Shown here piece after piece: positions 18,156-27,147 of a stretch of DNA of 64,000 nucleotides; the first letter of the stretch is position 1, and every line of letters starts with the position of its first letter. The stretch is from positions 62,001 through 126,000 of the forward strand of contig DATGIL010000039.1 in the NCBI GenBank assembly GCA_035295745.1, written 5' to 3'. Below the pieces are notes generated by a model that saw nothing but the letters and a program-made list of their open reading frames with translations, made no database searches and was not told the origin of the DNA. A program made the translations under genes and the position numbers. This stretch comes from JAIQFL01 sp035295745. GTDB lineage: Bacteria; Acidobacteriota; Terriglobia; Bryobacterales; Bryobacteraceae.

Positions 18156-20846
18156 ATGAAGACTCGCGCGGAGGAACTGTTTCATGAAGTCGCGGACTTG
18201 TCCGCGGAGGCCCGTGGCCGCTACTTCGCTGAGCACGCAATCGACCCGCAAACCCGCACAGAAGTCGAGGAATTGCTGGGCTTCGATGTACGTTTTCAGA
18301 CGCTGGAGCTCAAGATCGCGCAGGTGGCACAGACCGCCCTCACCCGCGTCGAATCACAAGATCTGCCGTGCGGACCATACCGCCTGCAAAGCCTGCTGGG
18401 CAGCGGCGGCATGGGCAGCGTCTATTTGGCGGAACGCGTAGACGGCGAACTCGCGCAGCGGGTGGCCGTGAAGCTTCTGCGTCCCGGCGCCGAGAGCGCT
18501 CATGTGCGCCAGCGCTTTCTCGCGGAGCGGCAGATTCTGGCGAACCTTTCGCATCCGAATATCGCCACCATGCTAGACGCCGGCCATCGTGAGGACGGCC
18601 AGCCATACCTGGTAATGGAACACATCGAAGGCAAGAGCATCGATGTCTTCGCTGCAAATCTCAGCGTCCGCCAGAAAATCCTCCTCTTCCTGAAGGTCTG
18701 TTCCGCAGCCAGCTACCTGCACCGGAACCTGGTGGTCCATCGCGACCTCAAGCCAGCCAACATTCTGATCACCGCGGAAGGCGAGCCGAAACTGCTGGAT
18801 TTCGGAATTGCCAAGCTCCTGGACCTGACCACCGATTTCACCGCCACCAACCTCCGCATGCTCACGCCCGACTACGCCAGCCCGGAGCAGGTGACCGGAG
18901 GCCAGATCACTACCGCCACCGATATCTATTCGTTAGGCGCCGTCCTCTACCGGATCCTGACCGGCGACCCTCCCCACCAGTTCGATAGCGATTCGCCCGG
19001 CGCCATCGCCCTGACGATTCTGCACGGAAAGATCATCCCGCCTTCGAAGCTCGCGCCGAATCTGAAGGGCGATCTGGACATCGTTCTCATGAAGGCGTTG
19101 CGCCATGAGCCGCAGGAGCGCTACTCCTCAGTCGATGCGCTGGCAGACGACCTTAGTGCTTGCCTGGAACGTCGCCCGGTGCAGGCGCGCGCCGGAGACG
19201 TGTGGTATCGAACCCGCCGTTGGCTTCGCACCTACTGGCTGCAGGCCACGGCCGTGGCGTGCGTCGTCGGCGGCCTTTCCACCGGCCTCTATGTCGCCAA
19301 TCGGCAGCGCCTGCAAGCCGAGCATCGCTTCTCGCAACTGCGCCAGCTCTCCAACCGGGTCATCGATCTCGATTCCGCCATTCGTACTTTGCCCGGTTCC
19401 GTGGAAGCGAGACGACGGCTGGTCTCGGCGTCCCTGGAATATCTCGAAGGACTTGCCGGGGAGGCGCGCGGTAATCTCGATCTGGCGCAGGATGTCAGTG
19501 ACGGGTACTGGCGCATGGCCCGGATCCAGGGCGTGAACGCCGAGTACAATCTGGGCGACACCCCCAAAGCCCTGCAAAGCTTGAAGAAAGCCGAGGCACT
19601 GATCGACGTAGTGCTGGCGGCCCGCCCCAACGACCGTAACGCGCTGTTTCGCTCCGCGCTCATCAATCACGACCGGATGATCCTCTCCTCCGATGACCGG
19701 CGTGAAGATACGCTTGCCCTCGCGAAAAAGTCGGCTGACCGGCTGGAGACGTTCCTGAGGCGTGACGGGGTAGGAAAACCGGTGCGCCTGGAGGGCTTTC
19801 TCGGGGCCGGTGATCCTCGCGACGCCGAGCATCGGGGGGCAGCCACGATTTTCTCAAACATCGGGCTGGCATTTGTGAACGCGCACCATTTTGAGGATGG
19901 CGCGGATTATGCGCGCCGCTCCGTGGAACTCTCGGAGCCCATCGCCGCCGCGCAGGATATTGCCGCGGGCGCTCTCAGTGTCCTGGCGAATGCCTTGCGG
20001 TATCAAGGCGATTTGAACGGGGCTCTGGCGACGATCCGGCGTGCTCGAACGCTCATGGAGCACGCTACGTTCCCGAACGAAGCGGCGCGCGAATTCAACC
20101 AGTACGGCCCGATTTTGCGGGAAGGCCGGCTTCTGGGCGAGCGGGATGCCGTCAATCTCAATCGTCCGGCCGAAGCCGCGGAACTTCTCCAGCGTGCCAT
20201 CGATATCGGCGAGGAAATCGCTCGCAGAGATTCGACTGATGCCGCGAGCCGCACCCGCATAGGATCTACCGCGCGCGAGCTAGGCGACATTCTACGCGAC
20301 AGCGACCCGCGACGTGCCCTCGCCATCTTCGATCTCGGCATTCAACGGCAAAGCGAAATGCGCGACAATCCCCACACGCGTCGGGAACGCGCCGAGTTGA
20401 TTGCGAAATCGGCGTATCCGCTGCGACGTCTGCATCGCACCGCCGAAGCCAGGAAGCGTCTCGATACCGCCGTGGCGATGCTCACGGCGCTCAAAGACTA
20501 CCCCGCGAAGAGCGTGCCCCTGGGCAATCCGATCTACTCGGTGATGCGCGCACTTGCCGATCACGAGGCGGAGGCCGGCAACATCGATCGCGCCCGCGAG
20601 TTCTACGAAGATTTTTACGCAAAGATTCTGGCATCACAGCCCGAACCGGAGAGCAATCTGCAGGACGCTGCGAGGATCTCCAGCGTCTACGCAGCTCTCG
20701 CCGATGTCAACCGCCGGGCAGGCCACGCCGATCGCGCGTCGGAGGTCGGCGCGCAGCGTTTAGCGCTGTGGCAGCACTGGGACACCCGGCTACCTAATAA
20801 CGAGTTTGTACGGCGCCAGTTAGATGCGGCAATGGGCCGCACTTAA
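18156..20846 (+). CDS. Ser/Thr protein kinase with transmembrane helix and TPR tail
   Basis: 896 residues from the ATG at 18156, chosen for its ribosome site (GAGGAAGAG) although the frame is open to 18042. A short N-terminal helix bundle (~1-70, 'LSAEARGRYFAEHAIDPQTR') typical of acidobacterial ECF-linked kinases comes first. The kinase domain (~75-340) follows with 'LGSGGMGSVYLAERVDGE', 'VAVKLL', 'HRDLKPANILI', 'LDFGIAKLL' and 'PDYASPEQV'. One membrane helix (~358-380) leads to ~500 residues of TPR-like helices. The sigma-factor gene starts 24 bp downstream, so the two are probably one operon. Confidence 0.92.
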   Translation: MKTRAEELFHEVADLSAEARGRYFAEHAIDPQTRTEVEELLGFDVRFQTLELKIAQVAQTALTRVESQDLPCGPYRLQSLLGSGGMGSVYLAERVDGELAQRVAVKLLRPGAESAHVRQRFLAERQILANLSHPNIATMLDAGHREDGQPYLVMEHIEGKSIDVFAANLSVRQKILLFLKVCSAASYLHRNLVVHRDLKPANILITAEGEPKLLDFGIAKLLDLTTDFTATNLRMLTPDYASPEQVTGGQITTATDIYSLGAVLYRILTGDPPHQFDSDSPGAIALTILHGKIIPPSKLAPNLKGDLDIVLMKALRHEPQERYSSVDALADDLSACLERRPVQARAGDVWYRTRRWLRTYWLQATAVACVVGGLSTGLYVANRQRLQAEHRFSQLRQLSNRVIDLDSAIRTLPGSVEARRRLVSASLEYLEGLAGEARGNLDLAQDVSDGYWRMARIQGVNAEYNLGDTPKALQSLKKAEALIDVVLAARPNDRNALFRSALINHDRMILSSDDRREDTLALAKKSADRLETFLRRDGVGKPVRLEGFLGAGDPRDAEHRGAATIFSNIGLAFVNAHHFEDGADYARRSVELSEPIAAAQDIAAGALSVLANALRYQGDLNGALATIRRARTLMEHATFPNEAAREFNQYGPILREGRLLGERDAVNLNRPAEAAELLQRAIDIGEEIARRDSTDAASRTRIGSTARELGDILRDSDPRRALAIFDLGIQRQSEMRDNPHTRRERAELIAKSAYPLRRLHRTAEARKRLDTAVAMLTALKDYPAKSVPLGNPIYSVMRALADHEAEAGNIDRAREFYEDFYAKILASQPEPESNLQDAARISSVYAALADVNRRAGHADRASEVGAQRLALWQHWDTRLPNNEFVRRQLDAAMGRT

Positions 20847-20870
20847 GGCGCTTCGGGAAATTTCAAGAAA

Positions 20871-21485
20871 GTGAATGAGCACCACGTTATGTGCATAACG
20901 CAACTGTTACAGAATTTGAATACCGGAAGCCGGGGCGCTTTGGACGCAGTCATTCCGCTGGTTTACGACGAACTGAAGAAACTGGCCCGTGCCCACCTGC
21001 GACGCGAGCTGCGAGCCGTCCCGCTGCAAACCACTGCCTTGGTCCACGAGGCGTTCCTCCGCCTGGCAGGCAGCCACCATCCCTCGTATGAGAATCGGTC
21101 GCACTTTTACGGGATCGCGTCGAGACTCATGCGGCAAGTGTTGGTCGATACGGCACGTGCCAAGGCTGCCGAGAAGCGCAGTGCGGCACAGGAAGTACCG
21201 CTGGCGGAAGTTCCCGACTGGGGCGTGCGTCCTGACAAGTCGCTGCTGGCCCTGGAGGATGCTTTGCAGTGGCTGGAAAAGACAGACCCACTCAAGGGAA
21301 AGCTGGTAGAGATGCGCTTTTTTGCAGGCATGAATGCGGAGGAGACGGCGAGAGCCCTTGCCATGCCCGTGCACATCGTAAGACGAGAACTGCGCCTGGC
21401 GAATGCTCTGCTACGGCGACAGATGTCCGGGTCCGAGATTGAGGAGATGCCGTCGCTCGATCAGGGTGCTGCCAGCGCAGCGTAA
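20871..21485 (+). CDS. ECF-type RNA polymerase sigma factor (acidobacterial subfamily)
   Basis: 204 residues. Sigma region 2 spans ~10-90 ('VYDELKKLARAHLRRE', 'TTALVHEAFLRLAG', 'HFYGIASRLMRQVLVD'), and region 4 spans ~125-185 ('LEDALQWLEKTDPLKGKLVE', 'RFFAGMNAEETARAL', then a recognition helix). 'LVHEAFLRL' with 'FYGIASRLMR' marks the subfamily that usually sits beside a Hanks-type kinase, as here. The helix-turn-helix reads 'AMPVHIVRRELRLANALL', slightly unusual where most members have 'SVSTVKRDW'. No anti-sigma gene is adjacent, so phosphorylation by the upstream kinase is a plausible control. Confidence 0.92.
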   Translation: MNEHHVMCITQLLQNLNTGSRGALDAVIPLVYDELKKLARAHLRRELRAVPLQTTALVHEAFLRLAGSHHPSYENRSHFYGIASRLMRQVLVDTARAKAAEKRSAAQEVPLAEVPDWGVRPDKSLLALEDALQWLEKTDPLKGKLVEMRFFAGMNAEETARALAMPVHIVRRELRLANALLRRQMSGSEIEEMPSLDQGAASAA

Positions 21486-21606
21486 GGGTGCGCAGCGGCA
21501 GACCTGGCTCAGCCGAAAAGCGCGGCAAAATGTCGGTACGACAAGGCGGAGTCCTTACGCCACGGTGCCGGAAGTGTCGACTTCCATCAATTACAATAGG
21601 AAGTGC

Positions 21607-22578
21607 ATGTTCAGATCGCTGTCTCTCGCCCTCGCGGCGGCGCTCTTTTTTGCCGCGACCAGCCCTTCCCAAAATCCTCCTAAGAAGTCGGCCCTCGATA
21701 AGGCAACCTTGGAGGCTTACGTCCGCCATCTGTTCGTCCTGGATTCGCGGATTACGCTGCAAGTCAGCGATCCCAAGCCTTCCACCGACTTACCCGGGTT
21801 TCAGGAAGTTGCGGTGCGTGCTTCTCTCGGGCCGAATTCGCAGGAATTCAAGTTTCTGGTCTCGAAGGACGGACAGAAGATCTTGCAGGGGAACATCTAC
21901 GACATCGCCAATAACCCATTCAAGCGCGATCTCGACAAATTGAAGACCGACCTGGCTCCCAATATTGGAACACCCGGTGCCCCCGTGGTGTTGGTAGAGT
22001 TTAGCGATTTCCAGTGCCCTTACTGCAAGGAAGAGGCCACCATGCTGCGCCAGAATCTGCTCTCGGCGTATCCCAAGCAGGTGCGCCTCTACTTCAAGAC
22101 TTTTCCGCTCGACATGCATCCCTGGGCGAAACCCGCGGCGGTCGCCAGCCTCTGCGTCAATCGGCAGAAGTCCGACCTCTTCTGGGAGTACCACGATTGG
22201 GTATTTGCCCATCAAGGCGAGATCACTCCCGAGAATCTGAAAGACAAGGTGCTGGAGTGGGCAAAGGGCCAGAAGGCCCTCGACGCGCTGCAACTCACGT
22301 CGTGCATGGATTCGTCGGCAACCATCGGCGAGGTGGAGAAGAATATCGCCGAGGGGCGCGCCCTGGAGATCAACGGCACTCCCACATTGTTTATCAATGG
22401 CCGCCGCATCCCGCAGACGATTGACTGGACCAATCTGCGCACTATCATCGATTACGAGATCGAATATCAAAAGACCGCCAAGAATGCGGGCGAGGATTGC
22501 GGCTGCACCCTGGAACTAAAGCTTCCGGGCGTGCCGCAGCAGCAGACTTTGCCCATGACTCCGCCCAAGAAGAACTGA
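21607..22578 (+). CDS. DsbA-like thioredoxin-fold oxidoreductase, secreted
   Basis: 323 residues from the ATG at 21607, which begins a signal peptide (MFRSLSLALAAALFFAATS); the upstream open frame overlaps the sigma gene. An N-terminal ~90-residue region is followed by a DsbA/Thioredoxin_4 domain with active site 'FSDFQCPYCKEEA' (CPYC) and the cis-proline loop 'EINGTPTLFINGRRIP'. It should catalyse disulfide formation or isomerisation in the periplasm. The C-terminal tail has a 'DCGCTL' pair and a Pro/Gln-rich end. The M28 peptidase starts 24 bp later. Confidence 0.9.
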   Translation: MFRSLSLALAAALFFAATSPSQNPPKKSALDKATLEAYVRHLFVLDSRITLQVSDPKPSTDLPGFQEVAVRASLGPNSQEFKFLVSKDGQKILQGNIYDIANNPFKRDLDKLKTDLAPNIGTPGAPVVLVEFSDFQCPYCKEEATMLRQNLLSAYPKQVRLYFKTFPLDMHPWAKPAAVASLCVNRQKSDLFWEYHDWVFAHQGEITPENLKDKVLEWAKGQKALDALQLTSCMDSSATIGEVEKNIAEGRALEINGTPTLFINGRRIPQTIDWTNLRTIIDYEIEYQKTAKNAGEDCGCTLELKLPGVPQQQTLPMTPPKKN

Positions 22579-22602
22579 CGCGGGGCATCTGCCCCGACTT
22601 TT

Positions 22603-24423
22603 ATGAGACTGCTGCCTGCTTTTTGCGTCACGACGTTGGTAGTTCTCGGCGCTACCGCTACCATCGATCCCAAGCTTTATCTGGACGACGTCAAGTTTCT
22701 GGCGTCTCCGGAATTGCGCGGCCGTGCCACCGGCTCGCCTGAACTGGAAAAAGCGGCCGGCTTCATCGCCAAGAAATTCAAGGAATTCGGACTCAAGCCC
22801 GCGGATGGCAAGAGCTATTTCCAGGCATTTCCTGTAACTACCAGCGCCAGGCTGGGCAAGTCGAACGAATTTCGCTTCACGGAGAACGGGCGCCCCACAA
22901 GCCTCTCCTGTCCCGACGATTTTCTGCCGTTCCATTTTTCTCCCTCCGCCAGGCTGTCGGGCAGCGTGGTGTTTGTGGGGTACGGCATCACCGCGCCGGA
23001 GTATCATTACGACGACTACGCCGGCATGGATGTGAAGGGCAAATTGGTGCTGGTTCTGCGACATGAGCCGCAGGAGTTCGACGAGCACAGCGTTTTTGCC
23101 GGCAAGGACTACACCAGTCACTCCAAATTCACCAGCAAGGCCAGCAATGCCAAGATTCATGGCGCTGCCGGAGTGATCCTGGTGAATGACGTTGGGAACC
23201 ATCCTGGTGAGCCGGACCAACTCGAGAAGTTCGGCAGCGAGGAAGGTCCGGAGGATGTGGGGATCCCCTTTCTGCAACTGAAGGAAGCGCGCGTGTCAGG
23301 CTGGTTCGCCGATGCTGGCAAGAAGTTGGAGACGGTGGAGGCCGGGATCGATAAGGACCTCAAGCCGGAGTCGTTTGCCTTTCCCGAGTCGCTCAGCGTA
23401 ACCGCGGAACTGGACCTGCAGCGCGAGGTCAAGACCGTTCACAACGTGGTCGGATACATTCGCGGGGAGACCGACGAGTACGTGATCATAGGAGCCCATT
23501 ACGATCACCTCGGATTAGGCGGACAGTTTTCTTTGGCGCCCAATCTGACGGGAACCATTCACCCGGGTGCCGATGACAACGCGTCGGGCACCGCGGGAGT
23601 CATCGAACTGGCGCGCTGGTTTGGACGTCAGCCGAAACAGAAGCGCGGAATCCTCTTGATGACGTTTGCCGGCGAAGAACTTGGCCTGCTGGGCTCGAAT
23701 TACTATGTGGCTCACCCCGAGCTGCCGCTGGAAAAAGCTGTGGCCATGCTGAACATGGACATGATCGGCCGCGCACACGACGGGAAATTGTACATCGGCG
23801 GCACGCGCACAGGGTCGAGTTTCCGGGCGATGCTCGATCGCCTCAGTCCGCAGTACGGGCTGAAGATCGATTATTCCGATATGGGGGAGGCAGGCGGCAG
23901 CGATCACACCTCGTTTCTGATCGGGCGTGTCCCAGCGCTGTTCTTCTTCTCGGGCCTGCACAGCGATTATCACAAGCCGAGCGATACGTGGGACAAGATC
24001 GACGCACCGGACGCCGCGAAAGTGCTGCAACTGGTCGCTGGTATTGCGGATTCGCTCCGCGAAACGCCGGAGCGTCCGCAATTCATTCGTGTCGCGCCGC
24101 CTGCCGGACATGGTGACGGAACAGCGGGCCCCGTAAGTTCATCGTCAGGTTCCGGCTACGGCCCCTATTTCGGGTCGGTCCCCGATTTCGGCGAAGGAGT
24201 GAAGGGCGTGAAGTTCGCGGATGTCCGCGACGGCTCTCCGGCGGGCAAGGCTGGCTTCAAAGCTGGCGACATTATGGTGGAGTTCGATGGCAAAGCCATC
24301 CAGAATCTCTACGACTTTACTTACGCCCTACAGGCGAAGAAGCCCGGCGACGAAGTGAGGGTCAAAGTGTTGCGTGATGGAAAGCCTGTCGAAGCCACGG
24401 TCGCATTGACCAGGCGACAGTAG
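22603..24423 (+). CDS. M28 zinc aminopeptidase with PA and PDZ domains, secreted
   Basis: 606 residues. A signal peptide (~1-19) and an N-terminal M28 lobe are interrupted by a protease-associated insert (~90-250, 'GYGITAPEYHYDDYAGMDVK'). Zinc ligands are recognisable: 'GAHYDHLG', 'HPGADDNASGT', 'FAGEELGLLGS' (catalytic and metal Glu), 'NMDMIGR' and 'SDHTSF'. A C-terminal PDZ (~530-606, 'GSPAGKAGFKAGDIMVEFDG') is the same arrangement as in many secreted acidobacterial aminopeptidases. It releases N-terminal residues from peptides outside the cytoplasm; specificity unknown. It converges on a response regulator 2 bp away. Confidence 0.93.
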   Translation: MRLLPAFCVTTLVVLGATATIDPKLYLDDVKFLASPELRGRATGSPELEKAAGFIAKKFKEFGLKPADGKSYFQAFPVTTSARLGKSNEFRFTENGRPTSLSCPDDFLPFHFSPSARLSGSVVFVGYGITAPEYHYDDYAGMDVKGKLVLVLRHEPQEFDEHSVFAGKDYTSHSKFTSKASNAKIHGAAGVILVNDVGNHPGEPDQLEKFGSEEGPEDVGIPFLQLKEARVSGWFADAGKKLETVEAGIDKDLKPESFAFPESLSVTAELDLQREVKTVHNVVGYIRGETDEYVIIGAHYDHLGLGGQFSLAPNLTGTIHPGADDNASGTAGVIELARWFGRQPKQKRGILLMTFAGEELGLLGSNYYVAHPELPLEKAVAMLNMDMIGRAHDGKLYIGGTRTGSSFRAMLDRLSPQYGLKIDYSDMGEAGGSDHTSFLIGRVPALFFFSGLHSDYHKPSDTWDKIDAPDAAKVLQLVAGIADSLRETPERPQFIRVAPPAGHGDGTAGPVSSSSGSGYGPYFGSVPDFGEGVKGVKFADVRDGSPAGKAGFKAGDIMVEFDGKAIQNLYDFTYALQAKKPGDEVRVKVLRDGKPVEATVALTRRQ

Positions 24424-24425
24424 AA

Positions 24426-24791
24426 TCATTCCTCCGGAAGTAATTCGCGAAGATAGTGGATGAGTTGCGAAGGAAAGAACGGCTTCTTGAGAAACTTCAC
24501 GTGGCCGGATTTCGCAGCGGCCGGCTCCTTGTCGTAACCCGAAATCAGCAAAATGGCAGCTTGGGGCTGTAGCTTCAGCACCCGTTCGGCGAGCCGGTTG
24601 CCGTCCATCTCCGGCATCAGGACATCCGAAATCAGCAGATGTACGGGTTGGCTTGCGCAGATCTGCAAGGCCTCGGCAGGCCGCGGCGCGGACAGAACCG
24701 TCACATTGCGCGCGCGCAGCATCTTTTCGACGAGGCGCAGGATCTGCGGATCGTCATCCACCACGAGAACGGTACGTGTGCGGTCGCTCAT
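24426..24791 (-). CDS. Single-domain response regulator (CheY-like receiver)
   Basis: 121 residues, receiver domain only: the acidic pocket 'VLVVDDDPQ', phospho-acceptor Asp in 'HLLISDVLMPEMDG' (~55), the Ser of 'ILLISGYD' and the Lys of 'FLKKPF'. There is no output domain, so it acts through protein contacts. No kinase gene is next to it; the soluble kinase at 7243 is the nearest in the window. Confidence 0.93.
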   Translation of the reverse strand: MSDRTRTVLVVDDDPQILRLVEKMLRARNVTVLSAPRPAEALQICASQPVHLLISDVLMPEMDGNRLAERVLKLQPQAAILLISGYDKEPAAAKSGHVKFLKKPFFPSQLIHYLRELLPEE

Positions 24792-24865
24792 GCCCGAGCT
24801 TTGATTCTACCCCGCCCGTGAGCGGGCGCACAGTTGCCGCCAACGATTTCTGAGACGATGAAGCT

Positions 24866-25150
24866 ATGCCGTGCCTGTTGCTGCTGATCGTTCTGGCTTT
24901 CCCGCGCGTCGTGCTGGCTCTCATGTTCCTGTTGAGTAACTACCTGGAACGCGCCTATCACGGACTGCTCATTCCGTTACTTGGATTCATCTTCCTGCCC
25001 CTGACCACGATCGTCTATGCATGGATGGCGAACTCGCACCGGTCGCTGAATGATCCCGTCAATCTGGTGCTCCTCATCATCGCTGTGGTATTCGATCTGG
25101 GCGGAATCGGCGGCGGTGAGTGGCATCGCCGGCGCCGCTACTACGACTAA
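24866..25150 (+). CDS. Small membrane protein (94 aa)
   Basis: Three hydrophobic segments (~1-22, 33-52 and 66-80) separated by 'NYLERAYHG' and 'WMANSHRSLNDP', ending in an Arg/Tyr-rich tail. No Shine-Dalgarno. The layout is that of small, widespread, uncharacterised inner-membrane proteins. Function unknown. Confidence 0.6.
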   Translation: MPCLLLLIVLAFPRVVLALMFLLSNYLERAYHGLLIPLLGFIFLPLTTIVYAWMANSHRSLNDPVNLVLLIIAVVFDLGGIGGGEWHRRRRYYD

Positions 25151-25188
25151 GTTCATCGTCGAAATTGCATGATGCATCGCGTGCTGAC

Positions 25189-25500
25189 GAAGCTGTGAAA
25201 AATCCGACTGTCCCACGTAGCGATGGGACATCGCTTGCTCACGCGCGCGGCTCACAAGTGCACTTATCGCGCGAACGTATTTGGGTAGCTTACGATCCGC
25301 GACCGTGAGTGTGAGAAGCTGTGAAAATCCGACTGGGACATCGCTTGCTTACGCGCGCGGCTCGCAACGAGCCGCGACCGTGAGGGAGCGACGCAAACAG
25401 CGTTGTGGCAAGCAAGTCTGCGAGTTGCGAGCGTGAGAAGCCGTGAAATCCGGACATCGCATGCTGACGCGCGCGGCTCGCTGTCGAGCTAGGTCTGTGA
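25189..25500. repeat. Tandem array of dispersed repeat, copies B, C and D
   Basis: Three partial copies follow each other, each starting with 'GAAGC(T/C)GTGAAA.TCCG' (about 25189, 25315 and 25437) and each holding 'ACATCGC.TGCT.ACGCGCG' followed by CGGCTC. Copies B and C also have the closing 'CCGCGACCGTGAG' block. They match copy A at 5039. The stretch 25151-25534 contains no credible gene. Confidence 0.8.
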
Positions 25501-25534
25501 GCGAGTGGTTTCCCGGAGAGGCGATTGCCGTCTC

Positions 25535-26998
25535 TCACTTCATCATCGTGCGCAGAAAGTCGATCAGAGCCGTGCGCTCGTCGGCGTCGAGTTTGCCGTC
25601 GCCATTTTTGTCGAACATCTTCAGCATTTGCTGCGCGCGCTCTGGACTGACGCCCGGAATACGCCCCCGCAGGCGATTGATGTCGCCGGCTTCCAGGAAA
25701 TCCGCAAGGAGCGAAAGACGCATCTCCTTCTGGAATGATGCCACCTCAGCGGGAGACGGCAGTAATACCGTCAAGAAAGCCACCGCCATCTCGTCCGTTG
25801 TCTGTTCCCCGAAGGTCACGCGCGCAGGAGGATTTGAGGGATTGCGCGTATTCTTCTCGGAGTTGTCGAAGGTGTACGCCATCTCGACTTTGGTCCCTTT
25901 GGGCAGGTGAATTGGCGTGTCGTAGCGGTATCCCCCCTGCCAGTTGAAGTCCCAGTCTTTGATCCACACCAGATGCGTCACGTCGCCGTTGGGAAGATGT
26001 GCATCGATCTTCATGTCCTTGCAGAGCCAGTGGGCGTGCGGGAAGACGGCGCTCACATCGACGTCCTGCGGCATGGTCATCGATGACTTCACGAGGTACT
26101 GCGAATCGCCAGGTGCAATATCGATATTGGTGTTTACCATCAACAGGGACGTTCGGCCTTTCGTCGGTGGGCCCGAGTAAATCACACCGACAGTGGAGGT
26201 GTCGGTCTCGGGCTTGCCGGACGGGTGATAGTGAATCTGCAGCACCAGGTCGGTGCCTTTTTTGACCGGGATCGAAAGGCCCGGATCGCCCGGCTCGGCA
26301 ATCGTGCCCGGCGCCCAGCCACCCAGAAGTCCAGTAGCGGCGACGCGCGGACCTCCGAAGCAGGGGTAGCTTCCTTTGCCGTCCGCCAGCTTTCGTGCGG
26401 TGCCCGTCTCATCGACATAGATCACACCGTGATGTACCACGCGCCGATTGCCGGGGCGAAACTCGGCCGACCGGATGTAAGAGTCCTGCTCGAGATTCAG
26501 GGGCAGGACGAAGCACTGGAAGCGGTCTGGGCCGTCGGCCGGGACATCGAAACCGTTGCCGGCTTTCAGGACCAGGTTCGGCTCGCCGGCTTGCCATCCC
26601 TCGGCGAACGTCGGGACAGCAGGCTTGTCCTTGGGGTTGCCCTCGGGCGCGCCGTTCCGCGCCCATTCGCCTAAAATCGCGATCTGCTCGTCAGTGAGAC
26701 GGCGCTCGTGCTGGAACTTGCCGTAACCCGGCTCGGGCTTCCATACCGGCATATAGCGGCTTTTGGTGACGGTGGCGATCAATCCGGCACGTTTCGACGC
26801 GTCCTGATAGGTCAGCAGCGAGAAAGGTGCAACCTCGCCGGGACGGTGGCAGATGGCGCACTTCTCGTAGAGGATCGGAGCGACATCTTTATTAAAAGTC
26901 GGCGGCGCAGCATTCAAGAGCGGCACGGCTGTGAGAGCGAACAGGGCAAGAAGGGCTCGGCCGGTAGGCATCCCATACCCCGGCGTAAACTTCAACAT
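25535..26998 (-). CDS. Heme c / copper monooxygenase-like protein with EF-hand
   Basis: 487 residues from the ATG at 26998 (an in-frame ATG at 27070 looks too early; one nine codons later also starts a fair signal peptide). After the signal peptide comes a single CxxCH heme site, 'YEKCAICHRPGEVAPF'. Then a region resembling copper type II ascorbate-dependent monooxygenases (peptidylglycine monooxygenase fold) with 'VVHHGVIYVDE', 'LQIHYHPSG' and 'FPHAHWLCKD', whose histidines could bind copper. The C-terminus has a canonical EF-hand loop 'DKNGDGKLDADE'. This fusion is common in planctomycetes and acidobacteria; substrate unknown. Confidence 0.82.
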   Translation of the reverse strand: MLKFTPGYGMPTGRALLALFALTAVPLLNAAPPTFNKDVAPILYEKCAICHRPGEVAPFSLLTYQDASKRAGLIATVTKSRYMPVWKPEPGYGKFQHERRLTDEQIAILGEWARNGAPEGNPKDKPAVPTFAEGWQAGEPNLVLKAGNGFDVPADGPDRFQCFVLPLNLEQDSYIRSAEFRPGNRRVVHHGVIYVDETGTARKLADGKGSYPCFGGPRVAATGLLGGWAPGTIAEPGDPGLSIPVKKGTDLVLQIHYHPSGKPETDTSTVGVIYSGPPTKGRTSLLMVNTNIDIAPGDSQYLVKSSMTMPQDVDVSAVFPHAHWLCKDMKIDAHLPNGDVTHLVWIKDWDFNWQGGYRYDTPIHLPKGTKVEMAYTFDNSEKNTRNPSNPPARVTFGEQTTDEMAVAFLTVLLPSPAEVASFQKEMRLSLLADFLEAGDINRLRGRIPGVSPERAQQMLKMFDKNGDGKLDADERTALIDFLRTMMK

Positions 26999-27147
26999 GC
27001 TTCCACCATAGCACTTTGTTGGTTTCCGCACGGTGCCGGAGCCATGCGACTGGGCTTCGCGACCATTCAACCCCGCGTCCGCTCCGGTCAGTGCCGGAAT
27101 CTCCGTAAAAGCTGAAGAATGTGCTTTAATGAGAACAATTTCCCAGT

